In this document: in pieces, positions 1 to 9,523 of the stretch | How positions within the stretch are numbered: position 1 is the first letter of the stretch | Layout: the number at the start of each line of letters is the position of its first letter | Assembly: GCA_017634975.1 (NCBI GenBank) | Contig: JAGBMJ010000128.1 | Span: 1-37,972 of the forward strand | From: Lachnospiraceae bacterium | GTDB taxonomy: Bacteria; Bacillota; Clostridia; Lachnospirales; Lachnospiraceae | Length of the DNA: 37,972 nucleotides | Reading direction: 5' to 3' | The notes under the pieces: generated by a model | The model's database searches: none | Told to the model about the DNA's origin: nothing | The model's input: the letters and a program-made list of their open reading frames with translations, nothing else | Made by a program: the position numbers and the translations under genes

Positions 1-108
1 CTTTCCTAGAGTTTCGGCAATAGATGCCTTGGGCTCACAATTACTGATACCCTGCTCGATGATCTTTCTATCTTCGAGAGTTAAATGTGAATTTGGATTG
101 TTACCCAT
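1..108 (-). CDS. IS30-family transposase, N-terminal 36 residues (runs off left edge)
   Basis: Read on the minus strand from the ATG at 108-106, the frame stays open for 36 codons to the window edge. It begins MGNNPNSHLTLEDRKIIEQG and continues into a helix-turn-helix-like stretch (ISNCEPKASIAETLGK). The LTLEDRK.I...IS....K..IA...GK pattern is the N-terminal DNA-binding domain of IS30-family transposases, which cut and join the ends of their insertion sequence. Only the start is in the window, so the DDE catalytic core cannot be seen and intactness is unknown. The DNA to the right (about 109-255) should hold the IS end. An imperfect inverted pair (TAAATTCAACT near 159-170 against AGTGGAATTTA near 232-242) could belong to it, but I cannot fix the boundary. 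Confidence 0.75.
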   Translation of the reverse strand, partial: MGNNPNSHLTLEDRKIIEQGISNCEPKASIAETLGK

Positions 109-256
109 GATTATCACCAGTCCTTTCAAGGACGGTTGCCAAAATCACTATTGTAAGACTAAATTCAACTACATATAAGTGGAACTTAGGGGGAGATCCT
201 GTAAGAGTAAGATCTACTTAGAGGTATTAGAAGTGGAATTTAACTTTTCACTTCAC

Positions 257-281
257 ATAGGAGCCGCCGGCTCCTATTTTA
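257..281. terminator. Hairpin between the IS30 end and trmO
   Basis: ATAGGAGCCG (257-266) and CGGCTCCTAT (268-277) form a perfect 10-base inverted repeat around one base, followed on the plus strand by TTTTAATTT. It can act as an intrinsic terminator, although the T run is short. It would insulate trmO from transcription arriving from the left. It could also be part of the IS boundary. Confidence 0.4.
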
Positions 282-283
282 AT

Positions 284-312
284 TTGTCGAAACCGTTAAA
301 ATATGGTATGAT
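284..312 (+). promoter_or_regulatory. Sigma-70-type promoter for trmO
   Basis: TTGTCG (284-289), a 17-base spacer and TATGAT (307-312) lie just upstream of the trmO start at 333, giving a very short leader that contains the GGGGG ribosome-binding stretch. Confidence 0.6.
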
Positions 313-332
313 AAGCATCGGGGGTTATCGTT

Positions 333-1016
333 ATGGAGATCACACCGATCGCGTATATTCATACCGGTTTTTCTGAGAAATTCGGCATACCCAGGCAAAG
401 CGGCCTGGTGCCGGATGCGGTTGGTGTGATCGAGTTTGTGCCGGAGTACCGGCATCCCGATGCGCTGCGGGGAATCGAGGAATACTCGCATCTGTGGCTG
501 ATCTGGGATTTTTCCAAAAATCATCGTAAAGAATGGGCTGCTACCGTGACACCGCCGCGTCTTGGCGGGAAGGAGCGCAGAGGCGTATTTGCCACCCGCT
601 CTTCCTTTCGTCCCAATCCTCTGGGATTATCCTGTGTAAAATTAGAAAAAACTGAAGCAACGCAAGACCGGGGAAATCTTCTGTATGTATCCGGGGTGGA
701 CCTGCTGGACGGGACACCGATCTATGATATCAAGCCCTACCTGCCCTATGCGGATGCACATCCGGAGGCAAAAGGCAGCTTTGGGGAGCTGTATTCGGAT
801 CGGAAACTGATCGTGGAGTTTCCGGCGGAACTGGAGGTGCAGCTGCCGGAAGAACTGCGTGGTGCGGTACGGGATATTCTGGCCTGCGATCCGAGAACGG
901 CATATATCAATGATCCCGAACGGATCTGGGGCGTAGCGTATGGTGGCTATAATATCCGCTTTACCGTACGGGACGATATTTGCAGAGTCGTGGAAGTGCA
1001 GAAGACAGGGACATAA
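333..1016 (+). CDS. trmO: tRNA (N6-threonylcarbamoyladenosine(37)-N6)-methyltransferase TrmO
   Basis: The 227-residue protein belongs to the TsaA/TrmO (YaeB) family, which uses SAM to methylate N6 of t6A37 in certain threonine tRNAs and fine-tunes decoding. Visible signatures in order: an N-terminal PIAYIHTGFSEKFGIPRQSG strand region, HPDALRGIEEYSHLWLIW, the glycine/arginine-rich PPRLGGKERRGVFATRSSFR followed by PNPLGLS, and DLLDGTPIYDIKPYLPYAD. These are the conserved blocks of the SAM-binding beta-barrel. Length matches the bacterial family (about 235 residues). The start is the ATG at 333 with a CGGGGG-type ribosome binding site 8 bases upstream and a good promoter at 284-312. The next gene, psd, follows after 49 bases without an obvious terminator, so co-transcription is possible. 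The family assignment is firm; the exact tRNA target is inferred from E. coli. Confidence 0.93.
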   Translation: MEITPIAYIHTGFSEKFGIPRQSGLVPDAVGVIEFVPEYRHPDALRGIEEYSHLWLIWDFSKNHRKEWAATVTPPRLGGKERRGVFATRSSFRPNPLGLSCVKLEKTEATQDRGNLLYVSGVDLLDGTPIYDIKPYLPYADAHPEAKGSFGELYSDRKLIVEFPAELEVQLPEELRGAVRDILACDPRTAYINDPERIWGVAYGGYNIRFTVRDDICRVVEVQKTGT

Positions 1017-1065
1017 AATACGTCTTTCGATGATGGTGTAAAAACGGATGAGGTGAATCTTAAGA

Positions 1066-1959
1066 GTGGAGTATAAACGATCAGAGATTATGAGCAGTTT
1101 ATTATATGACCGGAAAAACCGGAAAATGACGAAGATCACGCAGTATGGCGGCAGGATGATGCAGGCAGCCTATCAGGGGAAATGCAGCCGTTTCCTGCTT
1201 CCTGTGGTGACGAGCCGGATCTATACACGGCTGTGGGGCGCATGGCAGTGCACACCGTTCAGCTGTAATAAGATCCCCGGGTTCGTTAAGCAGTATCATG
1301 TGGATATGGCAGAGTATGAACAGCAGGTATTCCGCAGTTTTGATGAGTTCTTTACCCGGCCCATCCGGGAGGAGACCCGGCCGATGGATATCGATCCTGA
1401 CCGGCTGGTTGCCCCGGCAGACAGCAAACTGCTGGTATATCCGGTGCGGGAAGATATGCATCTGAAGGTAAAAGGCCTGGACTACACACTGGATGAGCTG
1501 ACCGGCAGCCGGCGCTTTGCTCACGAGTTTGCCGGCGGGCAGTGCCTGGTGTTCCGGCTTACGATGGATGATTACCATCACTACTGTTTTCCGGCAGACG
1601 GATGGCAGAGACTGCGGCATACCGTTCCCGGACGTCTGCATACGGTGAGTCCGTACTCTTCGGAAAGGAAAGTCTATCAGGAAAACTATCGTGTGGTGAA
1701 CCTGCTGGAAACAAAGCATTTCGGAAAGATCCTGATGATCGAAGTGGGAGCGCTGTTTGCGGGACGCATCATCAACTATCCGGTACGGTGTTTCCGAAAG
1801 GGCGAAGAAAAGGGGTATTTCCGGCTGGGCGGTTCGACGATCCTGCTGCTGCTGCAGAAGGATGCGGTGCAGCTGGATGGAGATATACGGGAATACACGG
1901 ACCGGGGGATCGAAGTGAAACTGCGATATCGCGAAGATATCGGCACGGCATTGAACTAA
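1066..1959 (+). CDS. psd: Phosphatidylserine decarboxylase proenzyme
   Basis: The 297-residue protein decarboxylates phosphatidylserine to phosphatidylethanolamine at the membrane. Diagnostic motifs are DDYHHYCFPADG (the catalytic histidine region), IMIEVGALFAGRI-like residues (LMIEVGALFAGRI), and near the C-terminus GYFRLGGSTILLLL. There, self-cleavage before the serine encoded at 1834-1836 would create the pyruvoyl prosthetic group. The GGST form is that of the PSD-II branch common in Firmicutes. The start is uncertain: GTG at 1066 has a weak GAGGTG element 11 bases upstream, while ATG at 1090 would give 289 residues and has no clear ribosome binding site. No phosphatidylserine synthase lies next to it. 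It sits between trmO and the giant helicase-like gene, with 69 bases to the latter's ATG. Confidence 0.93.
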   Translation: MEYKRSEIMSSLLYDRKNRKMTKITQYGGRMMQAAYQGKCSRFLLPVVTSRIYTRLWGAWQCTPFSCNKIPGFVKQYHVDMAEYEQQVFRSFDEFFTRPIREETRPMDIDPDRLVAPADSKLLVYPVREDMHLKVKGLDYTLDELTGSRRFAHEFAGGQCLVFRLTMDDYHHYCFPADGWQRLRHTVPGRLHTVSPYSSERKVYQENYRVVNLLETKHFGKILMIEVGALFAGRIINYPVRCFRKGEEKGYFRLGGSTILLLLQKDAVQLDGDIREYTDRGIEVKLRYREDIGTALN

Positions 1960-2028
1960 AGGCCGGGATAAAGCAGGAACAGCACGGGATTGTAAAGGTA
2001 ATACGATAAATGATTGGGGGAGATCATC

Positions 2029-5000
2029 ATGGCAGAACAACGGATCACGATCAAAGCAGAGGGCATGCGGGCAGTCAATTTTTCCATGCAGCAGAATTAT
2101 GTACCTCTCTTGCGCAGCATACGTCTTACAAATGTATCGGATGAGACACAATATGATCTGAAGCTGCGGGTACGGTTTGATCCGGCCTTTGCGCAGGAAT
2201 ATACGGTGCTCCTCGATGCGATGGAGCCCGGCAGCAGTGTGGAGGTCAGCCCGGTTAAGATCCTGCTCTCGACAGAATACCTGTTTTCCGTTACGGAGAA
2301 GGTGATCGGAAATTATACGATCGAAGTATACCGGGAACTGCTGATCCCGAAAGCAGCGGAAGAAGAGAGTGTCATACCGCAGTTTGAAACCGAAGAGGAG
2401 ATCCTGTCGAGTGCATCCGGTGAAGTGGAACTGCTCGCCAAAGACCAGTGGAGCGGTCTGGGCATTATGCCGGAACTGGTATCGGCATTTGTAACACCCA
2501 ATCATCCGAAGATCGCGGAAACTCTGCGAAGCGCATCCGACCAGCTGCAAAAGTGGGGCAGGGATCCGGCTTTTACGGCCTATCAGACACAGAATACCAA
2601 CAATGTAAAACTGCAGATGGCGGCGATCTATGCGGCGATCCAGGCGCAGCAGATCGACTATGTGGTGCATCCGGCGACATTTGAACCGGCGGGACAGCGT
2701 ATCCGTCTGCCCCATACGGTACTGGAGCAGAAACAGGGGAACTGTCTGGATCTCTCGATCCTGTATGCCTCCTGTCTGGAAGCAGCGGGCCTAAACGGCC
2801 TGATCGTATTCACAAAAGGGCATGCCTTCGGCGGCTGCTGGCTGGAAGAGGAAAGCTTTGCCGACTGTGCCGTGGATGATGTATCGGCGCTCGAGAAACG
2901 TACCGCAGATGGTGCCGAAGAGATCCTGCTGGTCGAGATGACGGACGTGGTAAGGGGGAAGAATGTACCTTTTGATACGGCGATACAGCATGCAAGAGCC
3001 CATCTGGCAAGGATGGAGGAATTTGATTTTGTGATCGACCTGAGTCGCTGCCGCAACAGCAATATCCGCCCCATTCCGACAAGACTGGAAGAAGCACAGC
3101 AGGAAGCAGTGGATGCGGCAGGTGCAGACAGCTTTGCCGCAGCACCGAGTGTGCTCCGGCAGAACCTGAAAGGACGTGTGATCGAAGGAACTGTGGAGAT
3201 CGGACGTAAGGAGCTGTGGGAGCGTAAACTTCTGGATTTCAGTCTGCGAAATGCCCTGCTCAATTTCCGTGTGACCAGAAGTGCAGTGCAGCTATTGGTA
3301 GCGGATCCCGCCGAGCTGGAAGATGCGCTGGCGGACGGAAAGGATTTTACCCTTCAGGCATTGCCGCCGGAACTGAAAACGGATCTGCGCGATGATAAGA
3401 TGTTCTCCATGGAAAACGATAAGGCGCTGGTGGAGAGTATCTCTGCAAAGGAATTCTCACAGAAGCGTCTTCGTACCTGTTTATCCGAAACAGAATTGCA
3501 GAACAGTTTAAAGGGATTGCAGCGTGCGGCAAAGGTAAGCCTCGAGGAAAACGGCGCCAATACGCTTTTTGTTGCTGCCGGATTTCTGCGCTGGTATGAG
3601 ACGGAGCTGTCAGAGAAGGCACGCTATGCACCTCTGGTAATGATCCCGGTAGAGCTGGTGCGCAGCATCAAAAACAGCGGATACATTGTGCGCAGCCGTA
3701 ATGAGGAAACGCAGATCAACGTGACACTTTTGGAGTATCTGCGGCAGGATCACGGTGTGGCGATTGGCGGACTGGACCCGCTGCCGGAAGATGAGCATGG
3801 CATTGATCTGCCGCTTGTGTTCCAGACGATCCGGCAGGCCGTGATGGACAAGAAACGCTGGAATGTCGAGAGCTTCTGTTTTCTGGGACTTTTTTCCTTC
3901 GGGCAGTTTGTGATGTGGAACGACCTGCGCAACCGAACGGAGGACTTAAAGAGCAGCAAGGTCGTGCAAAGCCTGCTGGAAGGTCGTATGACCTGGGAAG
4001 CCGATGACCTTGGGATCGATGCGGGAAATATCGATGAGAAATTTGCGCCGTCCGATCTGGCGGTACCGCTGAGTGCCGATTCTTCACAGATGGTGGCGAT
4101 CGCAACGGCAGCCAAGGGACAGAGCTTTGTGCTGCATGGACCGCCCGGGACCGGCAAATCCCAGACCATTACGAATATGATCGCCAATGCGCTTTATCAG
4201 GGCAAATCCGTTCTGTTTGTTGCCGAAAAGATGGCGGCGCTCTCGGTCGTACAGCGCCGGCTGGCGGCGATCGGTCTGGATCCGTTCTGTCTGGAACTGC
4301 ACAGCAATAAAGCAAACAAGGCAGCCGTCTTAAAGCAGCTCGAAAAGACGCTCGAAGTGGGGCATATCAAAGAACCGGAGGAGTATGCGCATACGGCGGA
4401 ACAGCTGCATTCCCTGCGCAGAGAGTTAAATCATGTGATTGCAGCGATCCATGAAAAGAAAAATTTCGGCGGTTCACTGTACGATGCGATCGCCGTGTAT
4501 GAGCAGAACAAAGCCCTGAAGGGAAAAGTAGATCTGGCGGACAGCAGGGAGATGCCGTTTACGGTTGAGAGTGTTTCGGCAGAACTGCTTGCTGAATGGC
4601 AGGAGCTGCTGGGGGAATATGCGACCGCATCCTCGGTCGCGGGCGATCTGCAGTCCCACCCGCTCAAGGGTGTGTGCAAAACGGAGTATTCCATGGAACT
4701 GCGTGACAATGCGCAGCGTGTATGGAAGGAGACGGCAGATTCCTGCGAAGCCGCCCGGAAGGATGCCGATCTGCTGCGCAGTCAGGTCGGTACGGATCTG
4801 GTGGGCAGCCGGGACGGATTGGCTATGCTCTGCCGTATGGGCAGACTGATGCTGGAACAGGGACCGATGCTCGGAGCCCTGGTTTCTTTGCCAAACTATG
4901 ATACGATCATGGAGCGGGTACGCCTTCTGATCCAGAACGGAAGGAACTACCTGATGCAGATGGATCGGATCTCGCAGACCTTCCGGCCGCAGATCTTTAC

Positions 5001-8000
5001 GGGCTATAACGCCGGGGATGCGCTGGTACGTTTGCAGGCAGCACAGCAAAAATGGTTCCTGCCGAAAATGACAGGCACTTCTGCCATTGTAAAGGAAGTC
5101 AAAGCCTATGCCTTGAATCCGGCAGCCGTGACCAAAGACAACATCAAAGTCATACTGGAAGAGCTGTGGGCAGCGGAAACCTTAAAAGCGGAATTGAATG
5201 ACGTACCGCAGGAGATCACCTCCTTGCTGGGCGGTCTGTATATGGCCGAAAGGACCGATTTTGCGGCACTGGAACAGGCGTTACAAAAAGCGGACAAGGC
5301 AAGACAGCTGCGTACGGCGCTGCCGCAGAAGGAGTGGGAAGCTTATACCGCAAAGTGTGCCGGTCCGGTGGATCCTGTGGAACTGCCGCGGCGCATCGAA
5401 AATATCGAACGTTTTCTGGAGAAAGAAGCCGGCGTGCGGCAGGCAGATACGATCGATTTTTCTGATATCGAAATGGCACCCGATTATCTGCAGCAGGCGG
5501 AGAAGCGTTACCGGACCTATTCGGAACACACCGGGCTGCTGCGTGACTGGACCGGTTATCAGCGGGTGAAACAGGCTCTGGACAGTATGGGGCTCGACTG
5601 CGTGACCAAAGCCGTGGAGGGAGGCAGGGTATCTGCAAAGGATGCGAAGGCGGCGTTTCTGTGCAGCCTGCATTACCGTTTTGCTTCGGAACTGATCTCG
5701 TCGGATTCCCGGTTGAGTGAATTCCGCGGAGCACAATTTGAAGGCATGATCGATCGCTACAGGGATACTTTGGAAGTGTTCCGTGCACTGACCGTGCAGG
5801 AACTGGTGGCGAAGCTGTCGTCGGAGGTACCTGCGGGAGGCGGGGAGGCAGCCGCTTCTTCCGAACTGGGGATCTTAAAGAAAGCGATCAAATCAAACGG
5901 CCGTATGATGTCGATCCGCAAACTCTTTGATCAGATCCCGGCCCTGCTGCGCAGACTGTGTCCATGTATGCTGATGAGCCCGATCTCGGTGGCACAGTAT
6001 ATCGATCCGAAGTTTCCGAAGTTTGATCTGGTGGTCTTTGACGAAGCCAGTCAGCTGCCGACCAGTGAGGCGGTAGGAACCATAGCAAGAGGTGAAAACG
6101 TGATCGTCGTGGGCGATCCCAAGCAGCTGCCGCCCACCAGTTTCTTTAAGTCCAACCGTATCGACGAAGAACATGCGGAGCATGAGGATCTGGAGAGCCT
6201 TCTGGATGACTGTCTTGCGATCACGCTGCCGCAGGAATACCTGAAGTGGCATTACCGTTCCCGGCACGAGAGCCTGATCGCCTACAGCAATATGCAGTAC
6301 TATGATAACAAACTGTACACCTTCCCTTCGCCCAACGATCTGGTCTCCCAGGTGAAACTGGTGCAGCTCGATGGTGTGTATGATATGGGCAAGACCAAGC
6401 AGAACCGGGCAGAAGCCGAAGCTGTAGTGGCGGAGATCGTGCGGCGCTTATCCGATCCGGTACTTCGTAACGACTCCATCGGCGTGGTCACCTTCAGCGT
6501 GGTACAGCAGCATCTGATCGAGGATCTGCTGACGGAAGCTTTTACGGCGCATCCGAAACTGGAGGAGTGGGACCGGCAGTCGGCGGAACCGGTATTTATC
6601 AAGAATCTGGAAAACGTGCAGGGAGATGAGCGGGATGTGATCCTGTTCTCGATCTGTTACGGACCGGATAAAAATGGCAAGGTATCGATGAACTTCGGAC
6701 CGTTGAACCGTGACGGCGGATGGCGCCGGCTGAACGTGGCGATCTCCCGTGCCAGAAAAGAGATGATCGTGTATTCCGTACTGCGGCCGGAGCAGATCGA
6801 TATCAGCCGTACCAGAGCGGAAGGCGTGGCGGGACTCAAAGGATTTCTCGAGTTTGCAAAACACGGACAGGGCATGATCGTGGCAAAGAGTGGTACCGGC
6901 ACGGTGCACGAGGATGCAGTGGTCCGTGAGATCGCAGCGGAGGTGAGCCGGCTCGGGTACGAAGTGCGTACCAATGTGGGATGCTCGAAATACCGTCTGG
7001 ATATGGGGATTGTGGATCCCGAAAACAAGGAAGACTATCTGCTGGGCATCCTGCTGGATGGCGAGAATATGAGTGGTGACCAGACTGCGGCAGACCGTTT
7101 TGCGGTGCAGCCGTCCGTACTGAAGGGACTGGGCTGGCGGACAATGCGCATCTGGACCATCGAGTGGCTGGATGATGCACAGAAAGTCCTGCAGGAGATC
7201 GGCCGCAGGATTGAAGAAGCAAAGTTGCAGAAGGAAGAGGAAAAACGTCTGGCTGAACAGAGAGCAGCGGAAGCAAAGGAAGCTGCAGCAAGAGAAGCAG
7301 AAGAAGAAAACATCCCGGCAGAAACCAAAGATCCGGAAGCCGGACCGGCGGAAGAAGAGGATCCGGGAGCAGAAGAGACGGCGGATACGATCCAGCTCGG
7401 AAACTATACCTTTGAGCGTATGGAAAGTGCCGGTGTGAGTAAACGGCAGGAGATGTATGAGAGTGCGGCACCGGAAAAGGCCGGTACGGCGGAAGCTTAT
7501 GCGGATCACAGCCAGCTGACCAAAGTGCGTAAGACGGTCGTGCGTTATCTGATCGCGGAGGCACCCATCAGCCGCAGGGCGCTGATGAAAAAGACCTTTG
7601 CAGACTGGGGGGTGAGCCGTACCACTGTACGGATGGAAGATATTTTTGACCAGGCCGTACAGGGGATCTCCGGGATCAAGACGAAGGAAGGCGAAAGAGT
7701 ATTTTACTGGAGAGCCGATCAGGATCCGGATACGTACGATAAATACCGCGGAGCGGATCAAAACGGCGTATTTCGCAGTATCGAGGATGTGCCGTCGCAG
7801 GAGATCCGTGCAGCCATACGGGATATCCTGGAAGCTCAGGTCAGCTTAAGCCGCGAGGATCTGGTCAAAACAACGGCAAAATGTTTCGGCTGCCCGCGTA
7901 TGGGATCCACGATCGAAGCGGTGATCCGGTATGCACTGGATGAAGGTATCCGCCGGGGTATCTTTTCCGAAACGGATGGAGGAAAAATAATACTGGCATA

Positions 8001-8001
8001 A
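2029..8001 (+). CDS. Giant DUF4011/SF1 helicase with transglutaminase-like, MTES_1575-type nuclease-like and DUF3320 domains
   Basis: The protein has 1990 residues; the ATG at 2029 is preceded by GGGGGAG at good spacing. Order of parts: a beta-rich N-terminal domain (about 1-120); a transglutaminase-like core with GNC(239)LDLSILYASCLEAAGL and KGH(265)AFGGCWL as candidate Cys and His; the DUF4011 block around 390-600 (ELWERKLLDFSLRNALLNFR); the Walker A motif GPPGTGKS at 704-711; Walker B FDEASQLP near 1338 followed by VVGDPKQLPP; then WHYRSRHESLI, ENVQGDERDVILFS and LNVAISRARKEMIV, all SF1 (COG1112) helicase motifs. A PD-(D/E)XK-like domain follows with RLD1658 and GILLDGEN (1673-1680). A Glu/Ala-rich coiled linker and a C-terminal DUF3320 region complete it. 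In many relatives the nuclease segment reads IECDG; here it is ILLDG, so nuclease activity is uncertain. The role is unknown; relatives are often linked to DNA processing or defence. Probably cytoplasmic. Confidence 0.85.
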   Translation: MAEQRITIKAEGMRAVNFSMQQNYVPLLRSIRLTNVSDETQYDLKLRVRFDPAFAQEYTVLLDAMEPGSSVEVSPVKILLSTEYLFSVTEKVIGNYTIEVYRELLIPKAAEEESVIPQFETEEEILSSASGEVELLAKDQWSGLGIMPELVSAFVTPNHPKIAETLRSASDQLQKWGRDPAFTAYQTQNTNNVKLQMAAIYAAIQAQQIDYVVHPATFEPAGQRIRLPHTVLEQKQGNCLDLSILYASCLEAAGLNGLIVFTKGHAFGGCWLEEESFADCAVDDVSALEKRTADGAEEILLVEMTDVVRGKNVPFDTAIQHARAHLARMEEFDFVIDLSRCRNSNIRPIPTRLEEAQQEAVDAAGADSFAAAPSVLRQNLKGRVIEGTVEIGRKELWERKLLDFSLRNALLNFRVTRSAVQLLVADPAELEDALADGKDFTLQALPPELKTDLRDDKMFSMENDKALVESISAKEFSQKRLRTCLSETELQNSLKGLQRAAKVSLEENGANTLFVAAGFLRWYETELSEKARYAPLVMIPVELVRSIKNSGYIVRSRNEETQINVTLLEYLRQDHGVAIGGLDPLPEDEHGIDLPLVFQTIRQAVMDKKRWNVESFCFLGLFSFGQFVMWNDLRNRTEDLKSSKVVQSLLEGRMTWEADDLGIDAGNIDEKFAPSDLAVPLSADSSQMVAIATAAKGQSFVLHGPPGTGKSQTITNMIANALYQGKSVLFVAEKMAALSVVQRRLAAIGLDPFCLELHSNKANKAAVLKQLEKTLEVGHIKEPEEYAHTAEQLHSLRRELNHVIAAIHEKKNFGGSLYDAIAVYEQNKALKGKVDLADSREMPFTVESVSAELLAEWQELLGEYATASSVAGDLQSHPLKGVCKTEYSMELRDNAQRVWKETADSCEAARKDADLLRSQVGTDLVGSRDGLAMLCRMGRLMLEQGPMLGALVSLPNYDTIMERVRLLIQNGRNYLMQMDRISQTFRPQIFTGYNAGDALVRLQAAQQKWFLPKMTGTSAIVKEVKAYALNPAAVTKDNIKVILEELWAAETLKAELNDVPQEITSLLGGLYMAERTDFAALEQALQKADKARQLRTALPQKEWEAYTAKCAGPVDPVELPRRIENIERFLEKEAGVRQADTIDFSDIEMAPDYLQQAEKRYRTYSEHTGLLRDWTGYQRVKQALDSMGLDCVTKAVEGGRVSAKDAKAAFLCSLHYRFASELISSDSRLSEFRGAQFEGMIDRYRDTLEVFRALTVQELVAKLSSEVPAGGGEAAASSELGILKKAIKSNGRMMSIRKLFDQIPALLRRLCPCMLMSPISVAQYIDPKFPKFDLVVFDEASQLPTSEAVGTIARGENVIVVGDPKQLPPTSFFKSNRIDEEHAEHEDLESLLDDCLAITLPQEYLKWHYRSRHESLIAYSNMQYYDNKLYTFPSPNDLVSQVKLVQLDGVYDMGKTKQNRAEAEAVVAEIVRRLSDPVLRNDSIGVVTFSVVQQHLIEDLLTEAFTAHPKLEEWDRQSAEPVFIKNLENVQGDERDVILFSICYGPDKNGKVSMNFGPLNRDGGWRRLNVAISRARKEMIVYSVLRPEQIDISRTRAEGVAGLKGFLEFAKHGQGMIVAKSGTGTVHEDAVVREIAAEVSRLGYEVRTNVGCSKYRLDMGIVDPENKEDYLLGILLDGENMSGDQTAADRFAVQPSVLKGLGWRTMRIWTIEWLDDAQKVLQEIGRRIEEAKLQKEEEKRLAEQRAAEAKEAAAREAEEENIPAETKDPEAGPAEEEDPGAEETADTIQLGNYTFERMESAGVSKRQEMYESAAPEKAGTAEAYADHSQLTKVRKTVVRYLIAEAPISRRALMKKTFADWGVSRTTVRMEDIFDQAVQGISGIKTKEGERVFYWRADQDPDTYDKYRGADQNGVFRSIEDVPSQEIRAAIRDILEAQVSLSREDLVKTTAKCFGCPRMGSTIEAVIRYALDEGIRRGIFSETDGGKIILA

Positions 8002-8024
8002 AAAAAGGAATACGATCATCAGCA

Positions 8025-9239
8025 ATGAAAAAGTTACCCGGATACTTAAAAACAGTCATTATTTTATTTGCCTTGATCCTCGTTACAGGTCTGCCGGCGT
8101 TATCGCCCCGTCTGTGTGACTGGTATACGGATCACATCTACGGGATCCTTTGTGATGCGGTATCACATATTACAGGGCTCTTTCCGTTTGCGGTAGGTGA
8201 GATCATCATGTATCTGGGTATAGTTCTCTTAATGGCCGGCATTGTGCTCCTGTTGCTTTTGATTTTTTTACGAAAAAAGCCGGGCTACCGGAGAGTTGTT
8301 AAAAAATTTTTTCAGTCGTTTTCCATTGCATTGCTGGTCGTTGTCCTGATCTATATGCCCACCTGGTTTGTACCATTTTGCGGAACGGTGCTCGGACAGG
8401 GAAACCCGGAATTGCGTACGACCTTTACCTATGAAGAGATCAGTGAGCTGCTGAACTATGTCGTACAAGAAGGAAATGCAGCTGCAGAGGAGATTGCGGT
8501 AGGGGAAGACGGAAGCGTGACGTTTAGGAGTACGGAAGAAAACAGGGCGCTGGTCATCAAAGCGATGCAGGATCTTGGAGCGGAGTTTCCGAGACTGAAG
8601 GGTTATTATCCGCCGGTAAAAACGGCGCTCTGCTCGGATGTTCTGGATCGTATGGGGATCGGTGGTTACAATTATCCCTACACAATGGAGCCGACGCACA
8701 ACCGTTATATGTCGCCGATGTGGATGCCGGTACTGGAGGCGCATGAGTATTCGCATCACAAGGGGTATTATAAGGAAAATGAGGCAAATCTTTTAAGTGT
8801 GCTGGCGCTCAGCCGCAGTGGAGATCCGTATCTGCGCCTGGCGGCGTTTATGGAGATGTATGATTATCTGTACCAGGATTATATATGCGCTATGGATCAG
8901 ATCCTGGATCAGAAGATCGCGGCCGGAGAAATAACGGATTGGCCGGAACAGATCCAAACGAAGGAAGATATCGTGAAGAGAGCAAGGATATATTCCGAGA
9001 TCTTCGGGCCGGAACCGGAGTTTACGGATCGTGTATACCGGATCTATGCGGCGGCTGCGGAAGAGGAACAGGCCATCTATGAAGAGGATTCCCATCCGAT
9101 CGACAATATGCCTGCAGTAAACGAAGTGATCACCGAAACCGCGGATACCGGCTGGAAAGTACAGGGGGATATTTTGCAGGAGAATTCCTACGATGGTGTG
9201 ACATTGCTGCTGTTGCAGTATTTTTACGGTGAAGAATGA
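8025..9239 (+). CDS. DUF3810-type membrane protein with HExxH metalloprotease motif
   Basis: The 404-residue protein starts with three hydrophobic segments (about residues 8-25, 55-82 and 98-120), followed by a large extracytoplasmic or cytoplasmic domain. Residues 240-244 read HEYSH, an HExxH zinc motif, and ENEAN places a candidate third ligand (Glu253) nine residues further on. This HE..H..G....EANLL arrangement is characteristic of the DUF3810 family, a predicted gluzincin-like membrane peptidase of unknown substrate. Family recognition is from the motif; catalysis is inferred. The gene starts 23 bases after the helicase-like gene, with an AAAGGAA element somewhat far (about 15 bases) upstream of the ATG, so it may be translated from a shared transcript. 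A small protein gene follows after 18 bases. Confidence 0.75.
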   Translation: MKKLPGYLKTVIILFALILVTGLPALSPRLCDWYTDHIYGILCDAVSHITGLFPFAVGEIIMYLGIVLLMAGIVLLLLLIFLRKKPGYRRVVKKFFQSFSIALLVVVLIYMPTWFVPFCGTVLGQGNPELRTTFTYEEISELLNYVVQEGNAAAEEIAVGEDGSVTFRSTEENRALVIKAMQDLGAEFPRLKGYYPPVKTALCSDVLDRMGIGGYNYPYTMEPTHNRYMSPMWMPVLEAHEYSHHKGYYKENEANLLSVLALSRSGDPYLRLAAFMEMYDYLYQDYICAMDQILDQKIAAGEITDWPEQIQTKEDIVKRARIYSEIFGPEPEFTDRVYRIYAAAAEEEQAIYEEDSHPIDNMPAVNEVITETADTGWKVQGDILQENSYDGVTLLLLQYFYGEE

Positions 9240-9257
9240 GAAAATCGGGAGGTGCGT

Positions 9258-9458
9258 ATGAACGAAGTAGATGAACTGATCGATATGATCGATCAAAAAA
9301 TGAGCAGTGGTGTGAGCCGTCTGTCAATCGGTTTCAGTGAGGATCTGCAGACCGGTGTGAAAAGAGAAGTTTATCATCATGGCAGATGTGATGTGGGCAG
9401 TCCATGGGCGAAGGGAACGGTATCGAACTGTGATGTGACGGACCGCACGGAGGAATGA
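9258..9458 (+). CDS. Small conserved-looking protein of unknown function (66 residues)
   Basis: The ATG at 9258 has an excellent GGGAGG site 6 bases upstream, which makes this a real gene despite its size; the in-frame GTG six bases earlier would bury the ribosome binding site. The product is acidic at its start (MNEVDELIDMIDQKM), then SSGVSRLSIGFSED, then a His/Cys-bearing segment YHHGRCDVGSPWA and a second cysteine (SNCD). There is no signal peptide or membrane segment. Two cysteines and two adjacent histidines could bind a metal, but this is speculation. It follows the DUF3810 gene by 18 bases and precedes the rubrerythrin promoter. The MNE start and the G(V/M)xRLS(I/M) pattern also occur at the N-terminus of the 191-residue protein at 20642; the resemblance is short and may be chance. 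I do not recognise a family. Confidence 0.7.
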   Translation: MNEVDELIDMIDQKMSSGVSRLSIGFSEDLQTGVKREVYHHGRCDVGSPWAKGTVSNCDVTDRTEE

Positions 9459-9523
9459 CCGGATCAAGGGATTGGCAGGGTTTTCGGATGAAAAATAATC
9501 GCGGGTTTCGTAACAAATCTTAC

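Noticed and set aside
1102-2715. Minus-strand open frame of about 540 codons over psd and the helicase start
   Set aside because: It spans two confident genes on the other strand and has no family-like motifs.
6448-7761. Minus-strand open frame of about 440 codons within the helicase gene
   Set aside because: It lies over conserved helicase motifs and the Glu/Ala-rich linker, whose antisense gives a Phe/Leu/Cys-rich artefact.
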